From: DAIOEK01 sp963708715
GTDB lineage: Bacteria > Chloroflexota > Anaerolineae > Anaerolineales > Anaerolineaceae
DNA: 64,000 nt
Assembly (NCBI GenBank): GCA_963708715.1
Contig: CAVPSU010000002.1
Location: 615,447-679,446, forward strand
Direction of reading: 5' to 3'
Each line of letters begins with the position of its first letter. Positions within the stretch are counted from its first letter, which is position 1. The notes under the pieces are model-generated. The model was not told where the DNA came from and did no database searches. It worked only from the letters and a program-made list of their open reading frames with translations. Of this stretch, positions 32,508-42,273 are shown piece by piece. The translations under genes and the position numbers were made by a program.

Positions 32508-33983
32508 TTACAAAGGCGGAGTGTCATCTTCCAATCCCAGGCGGATGAGTTGTTCGCGTGGGGCGTTGATGGAAGTCAGGAATTCGTGTAGGCTGGATTT
32601 GAGTCGTTCTACGATTTCGGGGTGCTCGGCGTAGAGATTGCGTTCCTGCTGCGGGTCGTCCTTGACGTTGTAGAGCGTGCTCGACATCGGTCCACGGGTG
32701 ACGCGGGCGGAATAGCGCTGCCCGTCGAAGTCGTCGTTCACACCCACATCGCCGAATTGGGGCGGCAGGTACGAGTACCAGTAGAGCGGTTCATTTGCTT
32801 CAGTGGGGGGCCAAAGGTAAAGGGTCCACTCGCCGTCGGTGACGTTCATGGCTTCGCCGTAGCGTCCAAAGACAGCCGTCTCGCGGATGGGTGAGCCTTC
32901 GTCAGGGTGGAGAATGTAAGGAAGCAGACTTTGCCCATGCGTCTCGACCGGAAGCGGGATGTTAAATCCATCCAGGATGGTGGCGAACAAATCCACCGGC
33001 TGTGTCAAATGCGATACACGCTTACCTTTTTGCCCGTTGGGGTGGTAGATCAGCAGCGGAACGTGCGCCAGTTCCTGATACATATTTGAATCGCCCAAGT
33101 CTGACCATGGTTTGCCAATCATGCCGTGTTCGCCGAAGAGATGCCCGTGGTCGGTGACGATGATGATCATGGTGTCTTCCATCAAGCCAAGATGTTCAAC
33201 GCTATGGATCAGGTGTCCTAGCCAGTGGTCTACCATTGTGACTTCGCCCGCATATAAGGCGCGGATTTCTTTGAGTTCTTCTTCACTATACAAGTCGGAC
33301 TTACCGTAGGTGGGCCAGATGAAACGCTGACCTTTGTACGCAGGGTTGTACATTTCGTTATAGGGAAAGGGCGGATCGAAAGGTTCATGCGGGTCGAAGA
33401 CTTCCAGCATGAGGAAGAAATCCTTTTGGGTGCGGTTGCGCTCAATCCATTCGGATGCTTTGCGGAAGACCTGTGGGGCGAAGTAATCTTCCTCCACGCG
33501 GAAGTGAGCGGTGTTGCGTTTGTAACGTGCAAAGGAACCGGGGCGCAAGGCGTGCCGTGCCATGCGTTCTGGGTCGCCGGGAAATTGAACAGGGATGTCG
33601 GGGTCGGTAATCCACAGGTCGTTTTCTTGTCCGCGAATAAATTCCGCGCCAGAGAAGTTAAAGAAGTAGTTGCCTGAGCCGCGCTCCCACATATGGTAGT
33701 GATCGCTGATGATCATGCTAATATGCCCATTTTGGGAAACGATTTTGGCGATATCGGGGTCAGATGTTTCGAGCGGACCCCAGCCGCGCCAAGGGAACTC
33801 AAAGCGTCCCGTCCACATATCGCGCCGGGCAGGCATACACGGGTAGGATCCGAGATAGGCGTTCTCGAAAACGACGCTCTTGCTCGCCAGTGCGTCGAGG
33901 TTGGGAGTTTGAATCCAGTCGTTGCCGTAACAGCCGAGGTGGTCGCGGCGCAAAGTGTCAATGATGATGAAGATAGTGTTCAT
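32508..33983 (-). CDS. Cys-type sulfatase
   Basis: Start ATG at 33983 (MNTIFIIIDTLRRDHLGCYG), overlapping the upstream maturase gene by 4 bp. 491 residues. The alkaline-phosphatase-like fold shows the first metal Asp (IIIDTLRRD), the modification motif C49-M-P51-A-R53 (YPCMPARRDMWTGR) in which Cys is converted to formylglycine, and the second metal site IIVTDHGHLFGEHG. It should remove sulfate esters from a sugar or phenol. Because the adjacent gene encodes an anaerobic sulfatase-maturating enzyme, activation occurs without oxygen. No signal peptide is visible, so it probably acts in the cytoplasm on imported substrates. Confidence 0.92.
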   Translation of the reverse strand: MNTIFIIIDTLRRDHLGCYGNDWIQTPNLDALASKSVVFENAYLGSYPCMPARRDMWTGRFEFPWRGWGPLETSDPDIAKIVSQNGHISMIISDHYHMWERGSGNYFFNFSGAEFIRGQENDLWITDPDIPVQFPGDPERMARHALRPGSFARYKRNTAHFRVEEDYFAPQVFRKASEWIERNRTQKDFFLMLEVFDPHEPFDPPFPYNEMYNPAYKGQRFIWPTYGKSDLYSEEELKEIRALYAGEVTMVDHWLGHLIHSVEHLGLMEDTMIIIVTDHGHLFGEHGMIGKPWSDLGDSNMYQELAHVPLLIYHPNGQKGKRVSHLTQPVDLFATILDGFNIPLPVETHGQSLLPYILHPDEGSPIRETAVFGRYGEAMNVTDGEWTLYLWPPTEANEPLYWYSYLPPQFGDVGVNDDFDGQRYSARVTRGPMSSTLYNVKDDPQQERNLYAEHPEIVERLKSSLHEFLTSINAPREQLIRLGLEDDTPPL

Positions 33984-35182
33984 GGTTTTTCCTTTCCATA
34001 ATAAATTTTCATAATTTCCGCCGCCGGGCGGCGCTGACGGATCAAGCCCGCCATGTTTCGCATTGGTTCGTCCACGTGAGTGAAAAAAGCTTTGAATCCG
34101 CTGCACAGATGATTGAGTCCAGACTCACCGTCGGGGGTGAGTTCGGTACGGTCTTTGAGACAGCCGCCGTTGCAGGCAAACAACACCGGACATTCACGGC
34201 AATAGTGCGGCAGAGACTCACGCTTGTCGAGTCCAAATTGTTTTTGCTGGATGCTGCCCACCAGTTCGGTTAGCGGCGTTTCGAGTAAATTTCCAAGTCG
34301 ATGGCGCGGCTCTACAAAATGGTCGCAGGAATACACATCGCCATTGTGTTCCATCGCCAGCGCCAGCCCGCAGATCTCCTGAAAGACACACAATCCGCCG
34401 GGCGCGCCCAGCCATCGTCCGAGAGCGGTATCGAACATCTGTACAAAAATCTTGCCCACATCGCGGCGCACCCATTCGTCGAAAATTGAAATCAGAAAAC
34501 GCCCATACTGTTCGCCCGTAATGGAGTGCGACGTGAGCGCCATCCCCGCTTGAAAGCCCGTCGGGTTCTCACGTTCGACAATGGGGATGAACTGGATATA
34601 CTCCGCGCCAATTTCGTCGCGCAGAAAATGATAAACCTCCAGTGGCTGTTCCACATTGGCGGCGCTGACACAAGTCAGGATGTTGAAATCCACATGATGT
34701 TTCTTAATCAGTTGAATGGCACGCAGGACGCGATCAAAGGTGGGCGCACCTTTCTTGTCCTTGCGATAAAAATCATGCACTTCACGCCCACCGTCAAGGC
34801 TGATTCCGACTAAGAAGCGATTCTCGGCGAAGAATTTACACCACTCATCATCCAACAAGGTGCCATTGGTTTGCAGGGCATTCTCAATTCTCATTCCGGG
34901 GCGCGCGTATTTTTTCTGAACCGCCACTGCGCAGCGGAAGAAATCCAGTCCCATCAGGGTCGGCTCACCGCCCTGCCAGGCAAAGTTGACTTCAGACGCA
35001 CGCTGGGCGGCAATGTACTGGCGGGTGTAACTCTCCAGTGTTTCATCCGACATGCGGAAGGATGCGCCGGGATACAAATCTGCCTTGCGGAGATAAAAAC
35101 AATATTCGCAATCCAAATTACAGATAGCGCCGCGCGGCTTGGCCATTACATGAAAAGCGGTAGGTAAGGAAATGGCAGTCAT
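33980..35182 (-). CDS. anaerobic sulfatase-maturating radical SAM enzyme (anSME)
   Basis: Start ATG at 35182 (MTAISLPTAFHVMAKPRGAICNLDCEYC). 400 residues with the radical SAM motif C21-NLD-C25-EY-C28, followed by WQGGEPTLMGLDFF, LQTNGTLLD and GISLDGGREVHD, all typical of anSME. The C-terminal SPASM part, from CVFQEICG and CDHFVE to HYCRECPVLFACNGGCLKDR, holds the two auxiliary [4Fe-4S] clusters. It oxidises the Cys of the CxPxR motif of sulfatases to formylglycine. It overlaps the intact sulfatase by 4 bp and follows the broken one by 7 bp, so it served both. Confidence 0.95.
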   Translation of the reverse strand: MTAISLPTAFHVMAKPRGAICNLDCEYCFYLRKADLYPGASFRMSDETLESYTRQYIAAQRASEVNFAWQGGEPTLMGLDFFRCAVAVQKKYARPGMRIENALQTNGTLLDDEWCKFFAENRFLVGISLDGGREVHDFYRKDKKGAPTFDRVLRAIQLIKKHHVDFNILTCVSAANVEQPLEVYHFLRDEIGAEYIQFIPIVERENPTGFQAGMALTSHSITGEQYGRFLISIFDEWVRRDVGKIFVQMFDTALGRWLGAPGGLCVFQEICGLALAMEHNGDVYSCDHFVEPRHRLGNLLETPLTELVGSIQQKQFGLDKRESLPHYCRECPVLFACNGGCLKDRTELTPDGESGLNHLCSGFKAFFTHVDEPMRNMAGLIRQRRPAAEIMKIYYGKEKP

Positions 35183-35189
35183 GTTTTTC

Positions 35190-36328
35190 TCAAATCCTGT
35201 GTTCCTGTTCCCAGTGCAGATGATAGATGTCGTGCAGATACCATTGTAATAAACGTTCCCAAAGGTGATTACGAACTTCCGACAAGTCTGGGCCGTCAGT
35301 GCGATTATACATTTCCTGCGGGGCATCGCCAGATTGAATGCCCGTCTCGAAGACTAGCGGTTCGCGCAGATCGTAACCACCCACAGCGTAGTCTGCCTCG
35401 CGTTCCATGGCGCCTTTCATTAAAGAAGTGAGCGATTGCTCAAAATGGCTATACTCTGTTTGAATACCCGCCGGCTCCAACACAGTGAGAAAAAAATCGA
35501 ACGATTGGGTGAACGCCGACCTGCATGAGCACAGGCGGGATATTTGACGATCAGCGGCTTGTGCAATAAATCATCCTGAAAGCCCGTGGCCACTTTTCCA
35601 CCAATCTGTAATCGCCCACATAATCGGCGTAATCGCTGAGGATGAGAATGAGCGCATCGTCGTAGAGTCCCTCCGCCTTGAGGCGGTAACGATACACCCA
35701 CCTGCTCGTCCAATTTCGTGACCCTGCCGTAATAGGTGGCACGCAGTTCACCCAAGTCTTCAGGAGTCAATTGCGCTAGATCGTAACACGAATAGGGACT
35801 GCGCACCGAAGGGAGCATATCCGTGAATTCTTGCAAGCGCTCCTCGCCGAATAGGTCGCTCAACGGCTTGCGCTCCACCACAAACAAGCGAAACTCCAGC
35901 GCCAGCATTTTCAATTTTTTACGTAACTTCAAATGACGCAGACACTGGCACAATAATTTTATCTGCACACTCTGCGGACCTGCCAGCCGCCGCCGAAAAC
36001 TGGCGTGCAAGCTGGGTGTGGTCATCAGGTCGTCCTTGCCCGTCCTGACGGTCTCGTAGCCGTTCTCTTTCAGAATCCTAAACAGATTTTCTTTGTGCGG
36101 GAACAGCCGCTGATACAGCGAGCGATGCCCGTTGACCGACAGATACAGTCCCGTAAAGTTAGCTATGCGCGAAGGTGCGCAGACCGGGTTGGCGGCGCAG
36201 TTTTGCGCGAAGGTTACACCGTCCTTCCGCAGCGCGGTGAGATGGGGTGTACGGACGATCGGATTCTCCAACGTATCAGAGCGCAGATCGCTGGCGATGA
36301 TGATGACAAGGTTGGGTTTGATCGTCAT
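35190..36328 (-). pseudogene. second sulfatase, inactivated by several frameshifts
   Basis: Reading from ATG 36328: MTIKPNLVIIIASDLRSDTL with the metal Asp, and the modification motif C50-A-P52-S-R54 in ANPVCAPSRIANFTG, are intact. Near 35705 family sequence passes to a second frame (LYDDALILILSDYADYVGDY), near 35585 back to the first (DDLLHKPLIVKYPA), and near 35520 to a third (FDFFLTVLEPAGIQTEYSHFEQS), which ends at 35190. At least three shifts are needed, so this is either real decay or a low-quality stretch. It would have been the second substrate of the adjacent maturase. Confidence 0.85.
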
Positions 36329-36703
36329 GTTGATACGTTGCTCCCAAGCAATTTAATACTTGCTGAATGAAGCAAAAAATTGCTTCCTCGAGCGCAGTTG
36401 CGGCTTGAGGTTAGTAAACCGGCAAAATTAGAATAACCGTAAAGCGCACCCTGGCAGGTCATGGATAGCGCCGCTACACCTTGTACCTGATAACGGTTAG
36501 CCGCGATCAGGGTCAGAACCCGCCCATGGAACTTCACGCCACGTCCACTTGATCGCACATACCACGTTGTAGGTTCAAGCCATCTTCGGCGGTGGTCAGC
36601 CAGTCTGCCAGGCGGGACGGCGCAGATCATTCACCTGTGCGATTACCTGGGAACGAGAATGGCTCGGCGCCTGGTATGGTCAGGGTTTGTTTCATTTGTT
36701 TAC
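36329..36703. other. no gene recognised
   Basis: About 375 bases between the broken sulfatase and the DUF2270 gene. Open frames up to 100 codons exist on both strands but none has recognisable motifs or a convincing ribosome site; probably remains of an older gene within the operon. Confidence 0.4.
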
Positions 36704-37786
36704 TTACTTGTCCTCTTTCAATGGTTGAAAACCTCGACCCTGTACTTCCTGGGCTGGCACGACAATTACAAAAGCCTGCGGATCTTCGCTGCGGATGATG
36801 GCTTTCAAATGCGCTTCCTCCGATACAGTCAGCGCCACCAATAGTACGTCTCGGTCTTTCTGCGCGTATATGCCCTTTCCGCGCAGGAGAGTGCCGCTGC
36901 GTTTCATTTCCTGGATAATTCTTTTGCTGACTGCCTGTGGATTGTCCGTTACCACGAGTGCTAGAATGGTGGGACGTCTGCGAGAGGCTTGACCGCTTTT
37001 TTGCGAAGGAGCAGACTCCTCGTCCCTTGAATTCGTCCTCATGGCGCGCCGAAGCGCGTTAAGGACCGGCACTTCCCCGTATTTAGGCAGAACTTCGCCG
37101 CTGGTTTGCGTCAGCCTGTCAGTAAGAATTCCTGCCAGGGTCAATAAACCGTTGAAGACCAGGCCTATCGTAATGACCGTCCAGCCGGAGATATTACCCA
37201 ATGCCGCATGACTGACAAAATCCGCCCAGGTGAGAGCTGGCACAGGATGTAGGTAGACTTTGAATGCCCATGCCAAATTCATTATCAGTAAGATCCAAAA
37301 GTAATTACGGCGGAAACGGCGCCCTAAAGCTTCCCACATGCTAATGGGGAATTCAGGACTCAAAAGGGAATCGGTTAGTTTTTCTGCCCATTCCGGTTGA
37401 GGGGTGAAAGGCGGAACAAGCATAGCCGCGAAGAAATCCGTCTCCATCAGGCGGGTACGGAGACTCCAAAGTTCATAATAACGATAACGGCGCGCTTCAA
37501 TCCACAAGAAGATCATCACCAGCAGGCTGTTCAGGATGAACACGCTTGAATGATTTTGGGGAGAAGCAAAGGCAAATGAGATAACCGCGCCGGTAGTGAT
37601 GACCGCCCAGTTGGTGGTGTTGTCCAGGCGCATCCGCCAGGTATTGGAACGCTGAATCTCGGCGCGGTAAAAATGCACCATCGCCGTCGTAAACTCGGAC
37701 GAACGCAGGTGATAGCCGCGATAAGACCAGACCGATTCGTCCGGCAGAGGCGTATTTTTTTCGGGAGAGGGGTTGGAATCTGTCAC
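36704..37786 (-). CDS. DUF2270 membrane protein with C-terminal DUF2179-like domain
   Basis: 360 residues. Residues about 20-250 match the DUF2270 membrane family: RGYHLRSSEFTTAMVHFYRAEIQRSNTWRMRLDNTTNWAVIT, then the helix pair with WIEARRYRYYELWSLRTRLMETDFFA and RRFRRNYFWILLIM. After a basic linker, residues about 280-350 (VSKRIIQEMKRSGTLLRGKGIYAQKDRDVLLVALTVSEEAHLKAIIRSEDPQAFV) resemble the DUF2179/YitT C-terminal ligand-binding fold. The fusion suggests a membrane protein controlled by a cytosolic small-ligand domain. It is 8 bp from the sugar permease, apparently in the same operon. Function unknown. Confidence 0.7.
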   Translation of the reverse strand: MTDSNPSPEKNTPLPDESVWSYRGYHLRSSEFTTAMVHFYRAEIQRSNTWRMRLDNTTNWAVITTGAVISFAFASPQNHSSVFILNSLLVMIFLWIEARRYRYYELWSLRTRLMETDFFAAMLVPPFTPQPEWAEKLTDSLLSPEFPISMWEALGRRFRRNYFWILLIMNLAWAFKVYLHPVPALTWADFVSHAALGNISGWTVITIGLVFNGLLTLAGILTDRLTQTSGEVLPKYGEVPVLNALRRAMRTNSRDEESAPSQKSGQASRRRPTILALVVTDNPQAVSKRIIQEMKRSGTLLRGKGIYAQKDRDVLLVALTVSEEAHLKAIIRSEDPQAFVIVVPAQEVQGRGFQPLKEDK

Positions 37787-37793
37787 AGATGTA

Positions 37794-38627
37794 TCATCCT
37801 TTCAGCGCGCCGAGCGTCAGTCCCTTGATAATGTAGCGTTGCGCAAAGGCAACCATCAGTAGGGCGGGGATCATGGCGAAGAACGCGCCAGCTGCCATTT
37901 CTCCGTAACGAATGCTGTACTCCTGCACAAAACTAGAAATGCCGACCGGGATGGTCATACCGCGCGGTGTACTGGTCAACGAAAGCGCGAAGAGAAAATC
38001 GCGCCAGGAGAAGATGAAGGCGAGTGCACCCGCAGCGGCAATCCCGGGCTGAATAATTGGGATCAGTACCTGGGTCAGGGCTTGGAAGCGGTTGGCGCCG
38101 TCTACCATGGCGACTTCCTCCAATTCTTTGGGAATATCTGCGAAGAAGTCCAGCAAAATCCAGGTGGCGGTGGGAAGGTTCAGAATAATGTGTCCCATCA
38201 TAACCGCCAGTACCGTATCATAGATGTTGAGCGAACGGGCGATCAAATAAAACGGACCGAGGAACGTAACTGGCGGAAGCATGTGAATGAACAGAATGGT
38301 TCCTAGCAGGAGTCCACTCCACAATGGACGCCAGGGGAATCGGCTGAGGCTGTACGCCGCGAGGCTGGCAATCACCAACACGATAGCCATGGTCCCAGCA
38401 GCGATGATCAGGCTGTTGGCAGTCAGACGCAAAAAATTACTTTGGGCGGGATCGAATAACCTCTGGTAGTTGACCAGTGTGGGTGTGAACCGCAGCGAAC
38501 CGGAGGTGATGTCGCGGAAAAATTTAAACGAGGTCAACAGCGTAAAAATAATCGGGGTCAGCGTAAAGGCGACGATCAGCATCAGAAATCCATGTCGAAA
38601 AAAAGGTTCCGTTGAAAATTTTTTCAT
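37794..38627 (-). CDS. carbohydrate ABC transporter permease (MalG type)
   Basis: 277 residues with six membrane helices. The EAA loop that contacts the ATPase is conserved (LEEVAMVDGANRFQALTQVLIPIIQPGI), as are the start of the TM region (TLLTSFKFFRDI) and the terminal QRYIIKGLTLGALKG, which is typical of MalG-like permeases of the CUT1 family. With the MalF-like partner at 38649 and the lipoprotein at 39643 it makes an importer for an oligosaccharide. No ATP-binding subunit is in this operon, so a shared MsmK-type ATPase elsewhere is likely. Confidence 0.92.
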   Translation of the reverse strand: MKKFSTEPFFRHGFLMLIVAFTLTPIIFTLLTSFKFFRDITSGSLRFTPTLVNYQRLFDPAQSNFLRLTANSLIIAAGTMAIVLVIASLAAYSLSRFPWRPLWSGLLLGTILFIHMLPPVTFLGPFYLIARSLNIYDTVLAVMMGHIILNLPTATWILLDFFADIPKELEEVAMVDGANRFQALTQVLIPIIQPGIAAAGALAFIFSWRDFLFALSLTSTPRGMTIPVGISSFVQEYSIRYGEMAAGAFFAMIPALLMVAFAQRYIIKGLTLGALKG

Positions 38628-38648
38628 GGGTGAAGGTTACCTCATGGT

Positions 38649-39473
38649 TTAAGCGGCACGTCGTCCGACACGCCGATAGAAGATGACAAAGATCGAAATA
38701 ATAACAGACAACCCCAATGCCAGGAAAGAGGCGTACCCCAGGCGAAACTGCCCGGAAAATACTTTATAGATATACAAACTAATCACCTCGGTCGCAGTGC
38801 CAGGCCCGCCGCCAGTCAACAGGAAAATTTCATCGAAGACCTTGAAGGCGAAAATGGTTCGTAACATGATTGCTGTAATTAAGGTCGGACGCAGGAGCGG
38901 AAGGGTGATGTAGCGCAGGATCTGAGATTCTGAGGCGCCGTCCACCCGGGCGGCTTCGTTAACCTCTTGCGATATGGATTCCAACCCCGCCAGAATAATG
39001 AGGAACATAAAACTGGTCCAGTGCCATAAATCCACCAGAACCACTGAAGGTAATGCCAGGTGTGGGTCAGCGGTCCATGTGGGGACGGCGACAATGCCGA
39101 TTAATTTCAACACCTGATTGATAAAGCCGTAATTGTAGTCATACATCAGACGCCACATGGTGCCGATGGCAATGGGCGGAACCAGTAGCGGGATAAGCAA
39201 CACAGTGCGATATAAACCAACCAGATGCTTGCTGCGGCTGACCAGGATGGAGATGACTAATGCCAGAAACGTCTCGATAATGACCACAGCGATTACAAAG
39301 ATAAGAGTATTTTTCAATGCCGTTGGTACGACGGGGTCTTGCAGCGCCGTCTCGAGGTGTTTCAACCCGACAAATTCCCACACCGCCTGCCCCTTGACAA
39401 TATCCACCTCTGAAACGCTCATGCGGAGTAGTTGAAAGGTAGGATATGCAACCAGCAGAAGCAGGACAATCAC
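38649..39473 (-). CDS. carbohydrate ABC transporter permease (MalF type), N-terminus uncertain
   Basis: From the GTG at 39473 the protein has 274 residues with six helices and the EAA loop SQEVNEAARVDGASESQILRYITLPLLRP. In the same frame upstream, residues RFGNFVDRTFQYWTVAPL continue the typical MalF start until a stop at about 39565, with no ordinary start codon; an ATG at 39582 (MDSSLDSF) lies in another frame. A one-base indel near 39555 would join them into a normal 300-residue permease, so either the start is unusual or there is a frameshift at the extreme 5' end. It pairs with the MalG-type permease 21 bp downstream. Confidence 0.85.
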   Translation of the reverse strand: MIVLLLLVAYPTFQLLRMSVSEVDIVKGQAVWEFVGLKHLETALQDPVVPTALKNTLIFVIAVVIIETFLALVISILVSRSKHLVGLYRTVLLIPLLVPPIAIGTMWRLMYDYNYGFINQVLKLIGIVAVPTWTADPHLALPSVVLVDLWHWTSFMFLIILAGLESISQEVNEAARVDGASESQILRYITLPLLRPTLITAIMLRTIFAFKVFDEIFLLTGGGPGTATEVISLYIYKVFSGQFRLGYASFLALGLSVIISIFVIFYRRVGRRAA

Positions 39474-39642
39474 CAGCGGCGCAACAGTCCAATATTGAAA
39501 AGTACGATCTACAAAATTGCCGAAGCGTGCAGCCAGACTCGGCGGTTTGGGAGGAAGGGAATGAATCTAGGGAAGAGTCCATGAGTTCTCCAGAATGATT
39601 ATAGAGGGGACGGAGATACCATCCGTCCCCTCCATATTGCAA

Positions 39643-41052
39643 TTACTCAGCCAGCGGTTTGACCTTGTAACCCGAATCTGTCAGGATTTTGTGAATTTCC
39701 CTCGTGCCTTCCAGAAGCGCTTGTTCCGGCGTGATCTCGGAAATCAAAGCCTGCTTAAGGCGGCGGTCTATTACTTCGATGATTTGGGGCGTCTCCGCCA
39801 GGCGCGGTTGGGCGTGTATGAAGGGGGTGCTGTCTGCCATGGCTTTCATCCACCAGCCTTGTTTCGAGTCGCTTGACATTTCCTCGTACACATCCTGACG
39901 CACCGGAATGGCGCCAGCCTGCGCGTAGAACAACTGCGCGTCCTTGGTCAATGCCCAGTTCAAGAAGGCAAGTGAGGCTTGTTTGCGCTCATTAGGCAGG
40001 TTGTGAGGAATACCGGCTACCCAGATGCCTGACATGGTGGCATTCGAGCCTGCTACCAGGCCTGGCACAGGCACAGCCGCTACCTTTCCGATCACAGTGG
40101 ATTTCTCCGGGTTGTCGAAATCAGGCGCAGAGGCACCCACCAGCACCATCTGGGGGACTTTTCCGCTTGCCATCAGGGCGATCATTTCCGCCTGCCCATT
40201 ATCAGAATAATTGGCGGGTCCATATTCGCGGCCCAGTTTCAACCAGGTATTCAGCGCTTGCAGGGCTTCGGGGCTGTTGAGGGTTACTTCCCATTCTCCG
40301 GTATTTTCATCAAGTTTGATGATGCTGCCGCTATGACTGGCGAGGAAAGCCTGGAACTCCCAGTTGGGCGGGTTGGCGCGCACCACGTAGCCGGACATGT
40401 CCGCGGTCTTGAGTTTCTGAGCGGCGGCTTCCACGTCCGCCCAGGTCTGCGGAGCATTCAGTCCCTGCGCCTCGAACAGGTCCTTGCGATAGAAGAAGAG
40501 CATAATATTCCCGTTGATTGGCAAGCCGTAGATTTCGCCCTTCTCCGTGGAATAACCCAATTCGGGATCCCAGCGGGTTGCCCACTCGTACTCAATGATC
40601 TGAGGGTCGAGTACGAAGTTCGGGTCAATTTCCTTGATGGGTGTCACCAGCCCGTCGGCATAGAACTGCATGTACCACTGCTCGTTCAACGTGAGGATGT
40701 CGAACTCGCTCTCCGGGGCTTGCACCGCGTTGCGTGACTTCTCCAACATGCCGGCGAAAGGTGTGCGGTTCAAAGTGACCTGATTGCCAGTCTCTTCCAC
40801 ATATTTGTTGACCAGTGCCTCAAAACCTGGGAGCCAGGGAGATTCATTAATCAGAATCGTAATGGGAGACAGAGTCTGGGGCTCCTCAGTGGGAATGGGG
40901 GCTGGGGCTTCTGTCGCAACTGACGGCGGTTCAGTTGGCGCACTGGTGGGGGTTACTACCGGCGCGCAAGCCGCAAGACTAAAAGAAACAACCAGTAAGG
41001 CGCTCAAACCCCAATGCAGGGTCGGTCGCTTGTGTTTCGTGGTTATGTTCAT
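39643..41052 (-). CDS. extracellular sugar-binding lipoprotein of the ABC importer
   Basis: The ATG at 41052 (MNITTKHKRP) is preferred because AAGGAG lies six bases upstream. 469 residues: lipoprotein signal with lipobox SLAAC, a Thr/Pro/Glu-rich linker, then a family 1 solute-binding protein (ITILINESPWLPGFEALVNKYVEETGNQVTL, DILTLNEQWYMQFYADGLVTPI, GLPINGNIMLFFYRKDLFEAQGL). It captures a sugar or glycan fragment outside the cell for the two permeases that follow. Regulated together with the LacI-type repressor gene immediately upstream. The linkage to sulfatase genes suggests a sulfated saccharide. Confidence 0.9.
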   Translation of the reverse strand: MNITTKHKRPTLHWGLSALLVVSFSLAACAPVVTPTSAPTEPPSVATEAPAPIPTEEPQTLSPITILINESPWLPGFEALVNKYVEETGNQVTLNRTPFAGMLEKSRNAVQAPESEFDILTLNEQWYMQFYADGLVTPIKEIDPNFVLDPQIIEYEWATRWDPELGYSTEKGEIYGLPINGNIMLFFYRKDLFEAQGLNAPQTWADVEAAAQKLKTADMSGYVVRANPPNWEFQAFLASHSGSIIKLDENTGEWEVTLNSPEALQALNTWLKLGREYGPANYSDNGQAEMIALMASGKVPQMVLVGASAPDFDNPEKSTVIGKVAAVPVPGLVAGSNATMSGIWVAGIPHNLPNERKQASLAFLNWALTKDAQLFYAQAGAIPVRQDVYEEMSSDSKQGWWMKAMADSTPFIHAQPRLAETPQIIEVIDRRLKQALISEITPEQALLEGTREIHKILTDSGYKVKPLAE

Positions 41053-41159
41053 AATCATCTCCTTGAATTAGCTGGTGAATAAATTACCTTGAAAGAGCAG
41101 TTTAGTAAAGCAGAGTTATTCCTGATGGTGTCGCTTTCTCCTCCTTTCTATTCATAAGT

Positions 41160-42173
41160 TTAGCGGGGCGCAGGTGCAGTTGTGTTGCGGATGATGAGCT
41201 GTGTTGGGAGTATCTGTTGGATAGGTGAATTTTCAATGCTTTTGGTCATCAGCCGGATGAGAGTCTCCGCCGCTATTTGCCCTTTGCGATACGTATCCTG
41301 GTGGATAGTTGTAAGCGGCGGCACAGAAAAGCGTGCCAGACTGATATCGTCAAAACCGATCACGGAAATATCCTGCGGAACACGTCGTCCAGCTTCCTGC
41401 AAGCCCTGAATGACACCGATCGCTATCATGTCATCGCCGCACAGGATGGCTGTAGGGGGATTGGGTTTTGTCATCAACTGGAAGGCAAGGTCGTGCCCAG
41501 CGTCGGAGGAAAAATCTATATAGTGAATGTTATCCTCGTCCACGGTCAGTCCATTCCTCGTTACGGCTTGCCTGTACCCCTTAACACGTAGTTGTACTGA
41601 GATGAGATTGCGAGGCCCAGCCAGCAAGGCCATGCGCTGGTGTCCCAGCGAGATCAAATGCTCGACAGCCTGTTCCAAGCCGCTGACAAAATCAGCATCC
41701 ACCCAATGTGTGGGATTGTTTTCTTCAACAATTCGACAGGTGAACACACATGGAGATTCGCTTTCCAGCACCCCTGCCAAGTTTGGATCATCCGTTGGCA
41801 CACTCATGAAGATCAGGCCATCCACGCGACGTTGATTGTATAACTGTGCATAAGGAGTGTCCTGGTGGGCGAAATTCAACAGTAAATTCAAATTGTTGTT
41901 TGCCAACACTTCAGCGATACCGCGCAAGACTTCATTAAAGAATGGGTGGGAAAAAATATAGCCGGCCGAATGAGGAATAATGACCCCCACGGTATTTGAG
42001 CGCCCATTAACCAGACTACGGGCCATCGTGTTCGGATGATAGCCCATATCTGAAATTACCCCTTCCACACGATGGCGCGTTTCAGCAGACACTTCAGCAG
42101 TGCCGTTGACCACCCTGGAAGCCGTTTTTATGGAAACACCCGAAGCGCGTGCCACGTCCTTCAAGGTAACCAT
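41160..42173 (-). CDS. LacI-family transcriptional regulator
   Basis: 337 residues with the classical LacI start MVTLKDVARASGVSIKTASRVVNGTAEVSAETRHRV as DNA-binding domain and hinge (VNGRSNTVGVIIP), then a periplasmic-binding-protein-like effector domain (VDGLIFMSVPTDD, HRMALLAGPRN-type core, AILCGDDMIAIGVIQGLQEAGRRVPQDISVIGFDDISLARF). It heads the sugar ABC importer/sulfatase operon on the minus strand. The large palindrome 21 bp upstream of its start is the obvious operator and would control this operon and the divergent cupin gene. Confidence 0.95.
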   Translation of the reverse strand: MVTLKDVARASGVSIKTASRVVNGTAEVSAETRHRVEGVISDMGYHPNTMARSLVNGRSNTVGVIIPHSAGYIFSHPFFNEVLRGIAEVLANNNLNLLLNFAHQDTPYAQLYNQRRVDGLIFMSVPTDDPNLAGVLESESPCVFTCRIVEENNPTHWVDADFVSGLEQAVEHLISLGHQRMALLAGPRNLISVQLRVKGYRQAVTRNGLTVDEDNIHYIDFSSDAGHDLAFQLMTKPNPPTAILCGDDMIAIGVIQGLQEAGRRVPQDISVIGFDDISLARFSVPPLTTIHQDTYRKGQIAAETLIRLMTKSIENSPIQQILPTQLIIRNTTAPAPR

Positions 42174-42194
42174 GCATTATCCTCAAAATCCTGT

Positions 42195-42240
42195 ATAATA
42201 GTAATGACAACGCTGTCGACAACGTTGTCATTACTATTAT
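42195..42240. promoter_or_regulatory. large palindromic operator between the LacI and cupin genes
   Basis: Two 18-base arms, ATAATAGTAATGACAACG and CGTTGTCATTACTATTAT, are exact inverted repeats around the 10-bp centre CTGTCGACAA. Within it the sequence GACAACGTTGTC and the central TGTCGACA give overlapping LacI-type half-sites (T/CGACAACG). Such tandem, overlapping palindromes can bind two repressor dimers. Confidence 0.75.
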
Positions 42241-42273
42241 CATTAATCTTTTCACTTGTCAAGGAATTTATCA

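Noticed and set aside
42195..42240. Phage attachment site or transposon end
   Set aside because: The palindrome lies in a divergent promoter next to a lacI gene and has no mobile genes nearby; an operator explains it better.
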